A stretch of 64,000 bases of DNA from an uncultured Aquitalea sp. (GCF_945957525.1 NZ_CAMFLA010000003.1:186001-250000); one strand, 5' to 3'. Positions 16,663-25,692 are shown, numbered from the stretch's first letter. Made by a program: numbers and translations. The notes: generated by a model from the letters alone, not told the origin.

Positions 16663-17945
16663 TGGCGTGGTCTGATACCTTGCTGGATGCCGCCTTCCGG
16701 GGCGTTACTTTCGACTGTCTGCAAACGCAGGACAGCGCCCAGCGCGATACCGCCAGCCATGAATACCCGTACCTTGATGGCGCGGACATAGAAGACCTTG
16801 GCCGTAAGGCGCGTCGCATCGCCATGTCGGCGGTGTTCTTTGGCGATGACTACGAGAGCCGGCTGCAGGCGTTCATCGCCGTCCTGGACAAGCCCGGTCA
16901 CGGCGAGCTGATCCACCCTGTGTTCGGTAGCATCCAGAAGGCGCAGCTCAATGATTACAAGATCATTCATGAGGCGGACAGCCCGGACTACTGCACGGTT
17001 GAGCTGGATTTTGTTGAAGCCACGCCGGGCAACCCCTTCTTCGTGCAGCAGCTGCCGGCACAAAAAGCAGAAGTGGTGGCACTGCTTGCCGCCGCAGGTC
17101 GTACCAATGGAATTGAAGCCTTTGCTTCGGCTCTAGATGGGCTGAAAGCGTTAAGCGGCAACCTGTCACGCCTGAATGCGCTGCGCGATGTGATGACGGG
17201 CACCTTGGGCGCGCTACGCAGCCAAGTGCAAGGCATCATCGGCACCACGCTGGATCTGATTGACTATCCGCGAGCCTTTGCCGGCGACGTCATGAGCCTG
17301 GTGGATGGCATGGCGGATCTGCGCGGCTTTGATGTGGGTGTGATCGTGTCTGACTGGAAGAGCCTGACCAGCCAATTCGACAACGTCGTCAAGCTGCCCA
17401 GCCAGGTCTCTGCCGGCTCCGTGTCTGAGAACGCCAGTGCCAATGCTGGCGGAGCTGGATCGGGCACTGTCAGTGATGCGAAGCCTATCCCGGCCTCCGC
17501 TGAGGACGTCGCCCTGGTAACGACAGTTGTACAGATCGCTGTGGCCACGTCGATGGCCGATACGGCTAGTCAGATCTTTGCCGCAGAAGCAGAGCAGCCG
17601 ACGTTGTCGCCCCAAGAGGTTGAGCTGATCACTAATGACGTGCGCGACACGTTGCAGACCGTTATTGATGCTCATCGGGATCAATTCCAGATTGAGGCGG
17701 CCCGCCCTGTCACGGAGTCTCTGAAAGACACGGCACTAGGTGTGCAGGATGCTGCCATTGCGATCATCGAAGCACTGCCGCCACTGGTGACACGCACGGT
17801 CGACGCTCCAGGCAATCTGCACCTGGTCGCCTTTCGTTGGTATGGCGATTACACCCGCGCAGAGGAGCTGGCACGTCTCAATCCCCAATTGACCAATCCC
17901 AACGCCCTGCAGGCTGGAGATGCGTTGTATGCCTACGCCCGATAA
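16659..17945 (+). CDS. tail/DNA circularisation protein N (Mu gp43)
   Basis: The 428-residue protein carries the DNA-circulation N-terminal family pattern: WSDTLLDAAFRGVTFDCLQT, then AQRDTASHEYPYLDGADIED and the segment PGHGELIHPVFGSIQ. In Mu, gpN is an early baseplate component. The C-terminus resembles a LysM-type segment (GNLHLVAFRWYGDYTRAEEL, NPNALQAGDALYAY). It overlaps gpP by 17 bases. Confidence 0.9.
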   Translation: MMAWSDTLLDAAFRGVTFDCLQTQDSAQRDTASHEYPYLDGADIEDLGRKARRIAMSAVFFGDDYESRLQAFIAVLDKPGHGELIHPVFGSIQKAQLNDYKIIHEADSPDYCTVELDFVEATPGNPFFVQQLPAQKAEVVALLAAAGRTNGIEAFASALDGLKALSGNLSRLNALRDVMTGTLGALRSQVQGIIGTTLDLIDYPRAFAGDVMSLVDGMADLRGFDVGVIVSDWKSLTSQFDNVVKLPSQVSAGSVSENASANAGGAGSGTVSDAKPIPASAEDVALVTTVVQIAVATSMADTASQIFAAEAEQPTLSPQEVELITNDVRDTLQTVIDAHRDQFQIEAARPVTESLKDTALGVQDAAIAIIEALPPLVTRTVDAPGNLHLVAFRWYGDYTRAEELARLNPQLTNPNALQAGDALYAYAR

Positions 17946-19029
17946 CACCGTCAGCCTACTGATCGGCGGCCGGGTTCATAGCAAGTGGACCCGTTACGAG
18001 ATCGACTCGGACTTGTTGATCCCAGCTGACGCCTGGCGTGTGGATCTGGGCCTGCCGGAAGGGAAGTTTCCGCCCATCGTCACAGAAGGCGCAGCCGTGC
18101 AGGTACGCATAGGCGCGGAAACGGTACTGAATGGATTTGTGGACGATATCGACGAGTCTGTCGAGAAAGGCAGCCATAGCTTGTCTATCAATGGCCGTGA
18201 CGGTGCGGCCATCCTGACTGATTGCTCGGCCCCGATCTTCACGGCCAAGCAGGCCACGCTGGCCGAAGTGGTGGCCAACGTCGTCAAGCCGCTAGGCATC
18301 AGCAAGATCCGCATCGACGCTGACAAGGCGCGAACTGCCGACAAGATCAGTGTCGAGCCCGGCGATACCGCGTGGGACACCTTGGTACATGCAGCCGAAG
18401 CCAACGGTCTATGGCCGTGGTTTGAGCCCGACGGCACCTTGGTGATTGGCGGGCCGGACTACAGCAAGCCACCTGTGGCCAGCCTCATTATGAAAATTGA
18501 TGGGCGCGGCAATAACCTGATCAGCTTGCGCCGGACGCGCAGCATGGCGGAACGCCATTCCGAGATCACTGTGCTCGGCCAGGCGCATGGCACGGCACTT
18601 GAAGGCGGGAAGCATGCACTCAAAAGCACGGTGAAGGATGCCGGAATTACCGTCTACCGTCCCCGTATTGTGGTCGACCATGATGCCGAAAATGCCGAGG
18701 CAGCACGTGCCAAAGCGCGCAAGCTGCTATCAGACTCACGCCTCAAGGGCTTTACCCTGATGGCCAAGGTCAGCGGACACCGTACCAGCGACGGCGTGCT
18801 GTGGCAGCCAGGTCAACGCATTCACGTTGTGAGCGAGCCGCATGAAATTGATGGGGTGTTCTTCCTCATGGCACGCAAATTTCAGGGTGGCCGAGGCATT
18901 GGCCAGGTCACCATGCTGACTCTGAAGGAAGATGGTGTCTGGGTGTTGGATGCTCATCCCCACAAACGCAAACACCGTCGAGGCAAGAACAGTTCGGCGG
19001 GTCTGGAAACGGTGGACGTAACGCAATGA
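17929..19029 (+). CDS. baseplate protein (Mu gpP/gp44)
   Basis: This 366-residue protein is the central baseplate hub (gp27-like) of Mu-type tails. It begins MPTPDNTVSLLIGGRVHSKW and continues with GLPEGKFPPIVTEGAAVQVR, family features of gpP. The ATG at 17929 is preferred; an upstream in-frame ATG at 17920 would overlap gpN further. Overlap with gp45 is 4 bases. Confidence 0.88.
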   Translation: MPTPDNTVSLLIGGRVHSKWTRYEIDSDLLIPADAWRVDLGLPEGKFPPIVTEGAAVQVRIGAETVLNGFVDDIDESVEKGSHSLSINGRDGAAILTDCSAPIFTAKQATLAEVVANVVKPLGISKIRIDADKARTADKISVEPGDTAWDTLVHAAEANGLWPWFEPDGTLVIGGPDYSKPPVASLIMKIDGRGNNLISLRRTRSMAERHSEITVLGQAHGTALEGGKHALKSTVKDAGITVYRPRIVVDHDAENAEAARAKARKLLSDSRLKGFTLMAKVSGHRTSDGVLWQPGQRIHVVSEPHEIDGVFFLMARKFQGGRGIGQVTMLTLKEDGVWVLDAHPHKRKHRRGKNSSAGLETVDVTQ

Positions 19030-19652
19030 TGAACGATGTCGACAAGCGCATCCGGCGCGCCATGGCCGGCGTCAGGCAGGCATTTCGCAGCGTACTGACG
19101 AGGGTTGGCAGCGCATCAGCCGTTCAGCTCGTACAGGGCGAGGGACTGGCTGGGGAGCCGATGCAGGATGCCGAGCTGTTCCAGCATTACGGGCTGACCA
19201 GCAACCCGCCGGCCGGGACGATGGCTGTCGCCCTGCCTGTCGGCGGGAAAACCAGTCACAGCATCGTGATCGCCACAGAGCACGGCAGCTACCGGCTGAA
19301 GGCACTCAAGACGGGCGAGGTCGCGCTCTACACCGACGAGGGGGCCAAGATCGTGCTCAAGCGCGGCCGCCTAATCGAAACCGACTGCGATGTGTTTAAG
19401 GTCAACTGCAAGATTTGGGAAGTTAACGCCAGCGACAAGGCTGACTTCAACACGCCGATGCTCACGGCCAGTGAACAGGTGACGGCGGGTGGCCAGCTCA
19501 ACGGCAACGGCGGGATGGCCATCAAGGGGGGAGCAGGTGCGCATGTAGACGGCACGCTGGAGGCGACGGTGGATGTAATCGCTGCCGGCAAGAGCGGTGC
19601 GCATCACAAGCATCCGGGTGATTCTGGAGGAATCACTGGTGAACCTGCATGA
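19026..19652 (+). CDS. baseplate spike protein (Mu gp45, gpV-like)
   Basis: The 208-residue protein matches the Mu gp45 family: N-terminal OB-like domain (about 20-110) and a C-terminal beta-helix spike ending in HHKHPGDSGGITGEP. In known gp45/gpV spikes an HxH near the tip binds iron; the HHKH here is consistent. It punctures the host outer membrane. It starts at ATGATG overlapping gpP. Confidence 0.9.
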   Translation: MMNDVDKRIRRAMAGVRQAFRSVLTRVGSASAVQLVQGEGLAGEPMQDAELFQHYGLTSNPPAGTMAVALPVGGKTSHSIVIATEHGSYRLKALKTGEVALYTDEGAKIVLKRGRLIETDCDVFKVNCKIWEVNASDKADFNTPMLTASEQVTAGGQLNGNGGMAIKGGAGAHVDGTLEATVDVIAAGKSGAHHKHPGDSGGITGEPA

Positions 19653-19688
19653 TAAACTAGCCTCTCCCATGTCATTAGGAGCGGAGTC

Positions 19689-19958
19689 GTGCAAACAAAA
19701 TTCATTTTGGAAATTTACGAACCTGACAGTACTCATGATCCATTGGCGCACTTTGAGTCTGATCAGCCTTTTATGTCCATTGCTCGTGGGGATCTGTTAA
19801 ACACAAGGACGTGGAATCTTAGTATCCCAACCGGTAGTCTGTTCAAAGTTGTAGGGCTGGAACATTTACTTTGGACAATCGGGGATACAAACACCCATAA
19901 ACTCTTGGTGTTCACCACAGAGGTTAAAGACAGTCGCGAATCAAGAATCTGCGAGTAA
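19689..19958 (+). CDS. small cargo (moron) protein, unknown function
   Basis: An 89-residue protein starting at GTG 19689, with the purine-rich AGGAGCGGAG (19678-19687) close upstream. The sequence (MQTKFILEIYEPDSTHDPLA, later FKVVGLEHLLWTIGDTNTHK) looks like a compact alpha/beta domain; no family is recognised. It is more A+T-rich than its neighbours and separates gp45 from gp46, which adjoin in Mu, so it is an insertion. The gap that follows contains the second start-codon stem-loop. Confidence 0.6.
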   Translation: MQTKFILEIYEPDSTHDPLAHFESDQPFMSIARGDLLNTRTWNLSIPTGSLFKVVGLEHLLWTIGDTNTHKLLVFTTEVKDSRESRICE

Positions 19959-19990
19959 GCTAATCCTACTGAAGCCTATCGGTTAATCGC

Positions 19991-20023
19991 CCACACCACC
20001 ATGCCCCGACAATTCGGGGCATG
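19991..20023 (+). promoter_or_regulatory. stem-loop over the gp46 start codon (copy B)
   Basis: Arms ATGCCCCGA (20001-20009) and TCGGGGCAT (20014-20022) form a 9-bp stem with a 4-base loop. The gp46 ATG (20021-20023) lies at the end of the 3' arm. The preceding CCACCATG context is also shared with the element at 8034-8067. Both copies follow a cargo gene and precede a structural gene. Confidence 0.6.
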
Positions 20024-20371
20024 GACGCTTTAATCGACCCCCAAACCGGCGACTACGTTGGTACCCGCACTGACACCCTGGCCAACGTAGTTTACCTGCG
20101 GCTGACCACACCGCTGGGCAGCTGGTGGGCAGATCCCACCCTGGGCTCTCGCCTGCATGAGCTGCAGCGCGAGAAGGATGTCAGCCGCGTGGCAAAACTG
20201 GCTCGCCAGTACGCCGAGCAGGCACTGGCACCGCTGGTAAAAGACGGCCGGGCCACGAGCGTTACCGTCACCACCTCTCGCCAGCAACCGGGCTGGCTTT
20301 TTCTCCTTATTGAAGTCGATGACGGCACTGGGCGCATTCAACGCTTCCAGCACCCGGTGAGGGTTGCCTAA
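20021..20371 (+). CDS. baseplate wedge protein (Mu gp46)
   Basis: The 116-residue protein is a gp46/gp25-like wedge subunit: DPQTGDYVGTRTDTLANVVY, then LTTPLGSWWADPTLGSRLHE, with beta strands to the C-terminus. It attaches the sheath to the baseplate. The stop overlaps gp47 in TAATG. Its likely start codon is inside a stable stem-loop. Confidence 0.9.
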   Translation: MDALIDPQTGDYVGTRTDTLANVVYLRLTTPLGSWWADPTLGSRLHELQREKDVSRVAKLARQYAEQALAPLVKDGRATSVTVTTSRQQPGWLFLLIEVDDGTGRIQRFQHPVRVA

Positions 20372-21435
20372 TGCCGTTCATTGTCCCTTCCTTCGCCAAA
20401 ATCCGCGACGACCTTCTGCGCGACCTGAAGAACCAACTGCCTGACGCTGACGTTGGCCCGGACAGTGATTTCTTCATTCGAGCCACCTCTGTGGCCAGCG
20501 CGGTCGAGGGGCTGTATCAGCACCAGGCGTGGATCGTGCGCCAGATATTCCCGGACACCGCTGACCGCGAATACCTGGAGCTGCATGCCCGCACGCGCGG
20601 ACTCTCCCGCAAGGCTGCTGTTGCCGCCCAGGGCTTTATCGCGGTTACTGGTACACCCGGTGCGGCGGTGCCGACCGGTCTCACTGCCAAGCTGGGTAGC
20701 ATGAGTTATGTGACCACCCACGCGGGAGTTATTGATGCCAACGGCACAGCATCGGTAGCAGCGACTGCTGGCGTCGCCGGCATTGCGGGGAATGTAGAAG
20801 GGAGTGTTGCTGGAGAGCTGATGGCCGCGCCGCCCGGCGTCACCAGCCAAGCGGCCATCGTCAACATGCGCGGCGGGGTTGAAGAAGAGTCGGACAGCGA
20901 ACTATTGGCTCGCCTGCTGGAGCTGATCCGCCGTCCACCAGCCGGCGGCAACAAGTACGACTACCGCCGCTGGGCCATGGCTGTGGCTGGCGTGACTGCG
21001 GCTTTTGTCTATCCGTTACGGCGTGGGCTCGGCACTGTCGATATCGTCATCACCTCGGCTGGAGGGTTGCCGTCTGCCGCCACCATCGCCGCAGTTCAGA
21101 ACTACATCGACGACATGCGACCGGTAACAGCCAAAAACAGCCTGGTGCTGGCGCCGACGCTGAAGGTGGTCGATGTCACTGTGGCAGTGCAGCTGTCTGG
21201 TATCACGCTGGCAACAGCCAAGCCGCAAATCGAGGCCACCCTCGGCACTTACTTCAGTCAGCTCGCCCCAGGCGAGACCGCGATCAAGAGCCGCATAGAG
21301 GCACTGATAACCAACGTCTCAGGAGTGGCTGACCGTGCGGTAACGCTGCCGGTGGCCAATGTCATCCCAACCGTTGATGCCGGTGTGGTCGAGTGGGTTC
21401 GCCTCGGCACCGTTACCGTGGTGCCGCTGCAATGA
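20371..21435 (+). CDS. baseplate J-like protein (Mu gp47)
   Basis: The 354-residue protein matches the baseplate J family: VPSFAKIRDDLLRDLKNQLP at the start, then QIFPDTADREYLELHARTRG and GGVEEESDSELLARLLELIR. It is a wedge protein that joins the gp46 and gp48 components. The ATGA overlap with gp48 shows coupling. Confidence 0.93.
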   Translation: MPFIVPSFAKIRDDLLRDLKNQLPDADVGPDSDFFIRATSVASAVEGLYQHQAWIVRQIFPDTADREYLELHARTRGLSRKAAVAAQGFIAVTGTPGAAVPTGLTAKLGSMSYVTTHAGVIDANGTASVAATAGVAGIAGNVEGSVAGELMAAPPGVTSQAAIVNMRGGVEEESDSELLARLLELIRRPPAGGNKYDYRRWAMAVAGVTAAFVYPLRRGLGTVDIVITSAGGLPSAATIAAVQNYIDDMRPVTAKNSLVLAPTLKVVDVTVAVQLSGITLATAKPQIEATLGTYFSQLAPGETAIKSRIEALITNVSGVADRAVTLPVANVIPTVDAGVVEWVRLGTVTVVPLQ

Positions 21436-22001
21436 TTGACCATGCCCAGCTCTTGGCTTTGCTGCTCCCTCCCGTCAGCTACGCACCGATGGGAGAAAGC
21501 CTGCATGCCGAGTTGCAGGCTGAGGGTATGTCACTTGATACCGCGCTTTCCAGTACTGATCGGATTTCAGGCGCAGTAACTCCGTTTTTCGCCGAGCAGT
21601 TGCTGCCGGACTGGGAGCGCGTCTGTGGGATCACTCCGTTGGCTGACGCGGCTTACCAGCAACGACTGCAGGCAGTGCTGGCCAAGTTGGCCGAAACCGG
21701 TGGACTGAGTATCGAGTACTTCACTCGCTTGGCCCGCAGCCTTGGTTACGACATCACCATCGTCGAACCTCAGCCATTTCGCGCTGGCATCAATCGGGCA
21801 GGTGACACTCTGTATATCGAGGACATTCAGTGGGTATGGCAGGTCATTGTTGGTAGCCAGACGCGCGTTTATCTGCTTCGCGCGGGCCTGTCAGCTGCCG
21901 GGGAGCGACTTACTTCATTCGGCGATCCAGTGATCGAGTCGGTGATCGAGGATCTGAAACCCGCCCATACCTTTGTTTATTTTGCTTACCAGGAGTCGTA
22001 A
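21432..22001 (+). CDS. DUF2313 tail protein (Mu gp48)
   Basis: The 189-residue protein starts at the ATG overlapping gp47 and shows the DUF2313/YmfQ pattern: LLALLLPPVSYAPMGESLHA, then LLPDWERVCGITPLADAAYQ. It is the baseplate component to which the tail fibre attaches in Mu-like phages. Two bases separate it from the fibre gene. Confidence 0.88.
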   Translation: MIDHAQLLALLLPPVSYAPMGESLHAELQAEGMSLDTALSSTDRISGAVTPFFAEQLLPDWERVCGITPLADAAYQQRLQAVLAKLAETGGLSIEYFTRLARSLGYDITIVEPQPFRAGINRAGDTLYIEDIQWVWQVIVGSQTRVYLLRAGLSAAGERLTSFGDPVIESVIEDLKPAHTFVYFAYQES

Positions 22002-22003
22002 CC

Positions 22004-23458
22004 ATGCAAGACGTCATGTCTCCCATCGGGACGCCGGACTCTAAGTTCCACGATGGGAACCCGGCCAGTGGTGAACTGGGGACCATTGTTTCAGCACTTT
22101 GGCTGAACGCTATCCAAAGCGCCACGATAGACACGCAAACAGAACTGAAATCCGTATTGACCGCTACGGGTATCACACTGGATGCGAAAAAGAACAATCA
22201 GCTCTATCTGGCAATCAGGAGGGTGATGAGCAAGGGTGTCGTGCTGGCGGACACCGGCGCGGCCAACGCCTACGCAGCAGCCAATAGTCCGGCCCTCGTG
22301 GCAGGTGATCTGGTCTCCGGGCTTGTGCAGCAAGTGAGTATTGCCAATGCGAACACTGCTGCTTCCACCTATTCGCCGGATGGGCTGGCGGCCAAACCAA
22401 TTTATGGGCTGGGCTTGGCGGCTCTCCAGGGGGGGGAGCTGGTAACTGGCGGCATGGCGGTGCTGATGTACCTGGTTACGGCTGGGGTGAACGGTGGCAA
22501 TGGGGCATGGGTATTGTTGGAATGTACAGGTGGGGCGCAACAAGTTGCTACTGGCACCAAAAGCCTGCATGCCATGGCCATTGGTAAAATGCGAAACAAG
22601 AATCCCATCCTCAATGGTGGCATGGACATCGCTCAGCGAGGTACCAGTTTCGCACTGCAAACTGCATGGAAATACGGGTCGCTTGATCGCTGGGCCGCGA
22701 TTCAGGCAAACACGGCGCAAGGGGTTCTCGCACAAGTGAGCGCAGGGCTGAAAAACTTTTCGTACTGCGCAAAGCTGGGCCGCAATAACGGTGCCAACTC
22801 AACAGGGTTTGTCGGCATGCTGCAGGCGCTTGAGAGCGTAGACAGCATTCCCCTTCAGGGCAAAACCTGCACCCTTTCCTTCTACGCAAAAGCCGGAGCG
22901 AATTACTCCGGTGGCGCGACATTCGGCGCAACTATCTGGACTGGGCAGGGAACAGATCAGGCGGCTGGTAACTATGCCTCGTGGACGAATGGAGCCTCTG
23001 CGGGCGTTACAAATCCGGGACTGACGGCGGCATGGCAGCGCTTTACCTATCAGGTAGCCATACCCGACCTTGCCACGCAACTGGCGCTGATTTTCAACTA
23101 CACGCCGTCCGGCATAGCTGGTGCTGATGACAATGTCTACATCACTGGCGTGCAGCTTGAACCTTGGCCGGTGGCGACCGATTTTGACCGCCGCCCGGTT
23201 TCTCAGGAGCTGGTGCTGTGCCAGCGGTATTTCGAAACTGGCGGGCTCTCCCTTTCTGTCACTTCTGGTTCGTCAAATGGAATCGGTGGGACGTTCAAGG
23301 CCACAAAGCGAACCATTCCGGCAATGGTTCGAACGGGCCAATTTATCTCTGCCAATGAAGCGGGTTCTATCTTTGCGTCAATTACCACAAACCAGTACAG
23401 CATAACGAACACGAACACTGCGGCGGGTTGTCTCTGGACTGCCGATGCCGAGCTGTAA
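22004..23458 (+). CDS. tail fibre protein
   Basis: The 484-residue protein has an N-terminal baseplate-binding part (about 1-75, GELGTIVSALWLNAIQSAT), a middle region, and a C-terminal receptor-binding half that begins ILNGGMDIAQRGTSF and carries beta-jelly-roll features seen in carbohydrate-binding fibre tips. It determines host range. No G-segment invertase or alternative fibre ends are visible, unlike Mu. Confidence 0.85.
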   Translation: MQDVMSPIGTPDSKFHDGNPASGELGTIVSALWLNAIQSATIDTQTELKSVLTATGITLDAKKNNQLYLAIRRVMSKGVVLADTGAANAYAAANSPALVAGDLVSGLVQQVSIANANTAASTYSPDGLAAKPIYGLGLAALQGGELVTGGMAVLMYLVTAGVNGGNGAWVLLECTGGAQQVATGTKSLHAMAIGKMRNKNPILNGGMDIAQRGTSFALQTAWKYGSLDRWAAIQANTAQGVLAQVSAGLKNFSYCAKLGRNNGANSTGFVGMLQALESVDSIPLQGKTCTLSFYAKAGANYSGGATFGATIWTGQGTDQAAGNYASWTNGASAGVTNPGLTAAWQRFTYQVAIPDLATQLALIFNYTPSGIAGADDNVYITGVQLEPWPVATDFDRRPVSQELVLCQRYFETGGLSLSVTSGSSNGIGGTFKATKRTIPAMVRTGQFISANEAGSIFASITTNQYSITNTNTAAGCLWTADAEL

Positions 23459-23480
23459 TCATCCGTATTAAGGAGCGTAT

Positions 23481-23996
23481 ATGGGCACTCGTTATAAATT
23501 GACCGCGTCACCAGACACGGTAATCGACACCGAAACTGGCGCGACGATCCCGCGCGGCCATCGGTGGTGGGATGACTACCAGGTATGGCTTGAGAAGGGC
23601 AATCGGCCAGCCCCCGCAGATGGCAGCTCGCTTGAAGATAAGCGTGCTGCTGTGCTCTCCAGAATCAATGCGAGCTGCGAGACGGCGATGGCGCAGCTAC
23701 GTGCCAGCTACCCAGACTCAGAAGTGTTGAGCTGGAGCCAACAGGCAAAGGAGGCCGACGCTCTTTTGGCAGACTCCGGCGCGGCAACCCCGTTACTGTC
23801 CGCCATTGCCAGTGAGCGAGGGATGAACGTTGCTGACTTGGCAGAAAAGGTGCGAGCAAATACCGTCGCGTACTCGTGCGCTAGCGGCCAGATTATTGGT
23901 AAGCGGCAGGCACTGGAAGACGCATTGATGTCAATTGATCTGACGGCTAAGGATGCCGCTGAACAGATGGATGCCATCAACTGGCCATCAGCCTAG
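23481..23996 (+). CDS. tail fibre assembly/accessory protein
   Basis: The 171-residue protein follows the fibre gene. The start YKLTASPDTVIDTETGATIP and the later WDDYQVWLEKGNRPAPAD resemble phage fibre-linked or tail fibre assembly proteins; the C-terminal part is helical. It is probably a chaperone or fibre partner, by position. Good ribosome site (AAGGAG) upstream. Confidence 0.65.
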   Translation: MGTRYKLTASPDTVIDTETGATIPRGHRWWDDYQVWLEKGNRPAPADGSSLEDKRAAVLSRINASCETAMAQLRASYPDSEVLSWSQQAKEADALLADSGAATPLLSAIASERGMNVADLAEKVRANTVAYSCASGQIIGKRQALEDALMSIDLTAKDAAEQMDAINWPSA

Positions 23997-24007
23997 AGGT
24001 AACTGGT

Positions 24008-24544
24008 ATGAAAACAATACTCTGCATTCTCATGTGGCTGCTGCTGGCCCCCTTCGACCTTCTTGTAAACCTGTTGGCGTTCCCGCTGGCCCCCGTCATC
24101 GTATTGCTGACGACACAAGCGGGCGTGTCGCCATTGTGGTGCTGGCCGTGGTTGACCGATGACAATCCGATTGATGGAGACGCCGGGCATCTGGAACGCT
24201 GGCCGGACAATGGTACGCGGTGGCGCGTTTACTCCAGGCGGGTGGCGTGGCTATGGCGGAACCGTGGCTATGGGTTTTCGACCAGGATCACTGGTGTCCA
24301 GTTGAGCGGGGCAACAAGGTTCTGGGGTGATCGCAAGGTGTCAGACAATCCGATGCACGCTGGCTGGTGCATCGCCATTAATGGCCGGGCATGGGAGCTG
24401 TATGCCTTTTACCCGTGGCTCTCAATCCTGCGACGCGGGCTGCGCATCAGGATAGGCTGGGCGATACCACTGACGATTGATCAGCCTGCAGAGACCGCCA
24501 TGCTTAAGACTCACGTGAATCCCTTTAAGGGCTATACGCTCTAG
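24008..24544 (+). CDS. conserved phage membrane protein (DUF7338-like)
   Basis: The 178-residue protein has two hydrophobic segments at the N-terminus (about 5-35) and a Trp/Arg-rich C-terminal domain (WRVYSRRVAWLWRNRGYGFS; AFYPWLSILRRGLRIRIGW). I tentatively relate it to DUF7338. It lies between the fibre genes and the com/methylase pair, a position often used for host-altering membrane proteins such as superinfection exclusion factors, but that role is only inferred. Confidence 0.6.
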   Translation: MKTILCILMWLLLAPFDLLVNLLAFPLAPVIVLLTTQAGVSPLWCWPWLTDDNPIDGDAGHLERWPDNGTRWRVYSRRVAWLWRNRGYGFSTRITGVQLSGATRFWGDRKVSDNPMHAGWCIAINGRAWELYAFYPWLSILRRGLRIRIGWAIPLTIDQPAETAMLKTHVNPFKGYTL

Positions 24545-24559
24545 AGAGAAAGACAGCGA

Positions 24560-24587
24560 CCGGGCAGGTGGTGGAACACCTACCCGG
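24560..24587 (+). repeat. stem-loop upstream of com
   Basis: Arms CCGGGCAGGTG (24560-24570) and CACCTACCCGG (24577-24587) pair with one mismatch around a 6-base loop, shortly after the preceding stop codon. No T run follows. It may be an attenuator or stabilising stem in the com leader. The rest of the gap to 24696 shows no gene. Confidence 0.45.
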
Positions 24588-24696
24588 CCAGCTGACCCGC
24601 AGATCCAGCCTGCAAGTCAACCCAAGACTGCCACTTTCGACGTCAAAAGCTCGGCAAGTCTAGCGGAATATTTGTCACCCGATAAGGGGCTTGCAG

Positions 24697-24912
24697 ATGA
24701 TTAACCATGAAATCCGTTGCGGCCAATGTGGCCGTAAATTGGCCTCTGGCCGTTATCTTGAACTGACCATTAAGTGCCCGCGCTGCCGGGCTTTAAATCA
24801 CCTGAAGGCCGAGAGCCTCCCCTCAGAGCACCCAGGAGTGCCGCAACCAGGAGAAGACGATGGACACCAGTCCGATCATCCCTTGGCTGGGCGGCAAACG
24901 ACGCCTGGCTGA
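24697..24912 (+). CDS. com: Com-like zinc-finger translational regulator
   Basis: The 71-residue protein has Cys8-x2-Cys11 and Cys27-x2-Cys30 (IRCGQC; KCPRC), as in Mu Com, an RNA-binding protein that opens a hairpin over the mom start. ATG 24697 is chosen because AAGGGG lies 7 bases upstream. The 3' part overlaps the methylase gene (24860) in another frame, as com overlaps mom in Mu. It probably controls translation of the methylase by the same mechanism. Confidence 0.82.
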   Translation: MINHEIRCGQCGRKLASGRYLELTIKCPRCRALNHLKAESLPSEHPGVPQPGEDDGHQSDHPLAGRQTTPG

Positions 24913-25654
24913 CAGACTCATGCCTCTGTTCCCGAAGCATGAGTGCTATGTAGAGCTGTTTTGCGGTGGCGCTGCGTTGTACTTTCTGCGCCATGTCCCG
25001 GCTCCCGCCGAAGTACTGAACGACGTGAATGGGGAGCTGGTGAACCTGTATAGGGTGGTGCAAAACCATATGGAAGAGTTTGTACGCCAGTTCAAGTGGG
25101 CAATCAGCAGCCGCGAGGTGTTCAAGTGGCAGCAGATGACTCGCCCGGAGACACTGACTGATATCCAGCGCGCGGCGCGCTTCTATTATCTGCAGCACCA
25201 TGCGTTCGCAGGCAAGGTGACCGGGCAGACCTTCGGCACCGCAACCACCGGCCCGGCAATCAATCTGTGTCGGATCGAGGAGAACCTCAGCGCGGCGCAC
25301 CTACGCCTGGCTGGCACCTACGTCGAGCACCTATCGTGGCAGGACTGCCTGAAGCGCTACGACCGGCCGCATACCTTCTTCTATGCCGATCCGCCGTACT
25401 GGCAGACCGAAGGCTATGGCGTGCCGTTCGAGTTCGACCAGTACGAGCAACTGGCCGAGGTGATGCGGACGTGCAAGGGCAAGGTGATGGTGAGCATCAA
25501 TGACCACCCGGATATTCGAGCCGCCTTTGATGGCTTTTGGATGGAGGGACTGGATATCAAGTACAGCACGGCCAATGCTCACGGCGCACCTGAAACCAGC
25601 CGCGAGTTGGTGATTACCAACTGGGAGCCGGAAGCACTCGGGGGGCTGTTCTAA
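24860..25654 (+). CDS. DNA N6-adenine methyltransferase (D12 class, Dam-like)
   Basis: The 264-residue protein has the D12 class motifs: PWLGGKRRL (8-16), ELFCGGAAL (32-40) and the catalytic DPPY (177-180). It would methylate adenines, probably in a short palindrome, protecting phage DNA from host restriction. It starts inside com and replaces mom at the right end of the genome. Its own ribosome site AGGAG (24849-24853) lies upstream of ATG 24860. Confidence 0.9.
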   Translation: MDTSPIIPWLGGKRRLADRLMPLFPKHECYVELFCGGAALYFLRHVPAPAEVLNDVNGELVNLYRVVQNHMEEFVRQFKWAISSREVFKWQQMTRPETLTDIQRAARFYYLQHHAFAGKVTGQTFGTATTGPAINLCRIEENLSAAHLRLAGTYVEHLSWQDCLKRYDRPHTFFYADPPYWQTEGYGVPFEFDQYEQLAEVMRTCKGKVMVSINDHPDIRAAFDGFWMEGLDIKYSTANAHGAPETSRELVITNWEPEALGGLF

Positions 25655-25692
25655 TCCGCTACTACGAAAGGTGCTGCTTATGGCCCGATTCT

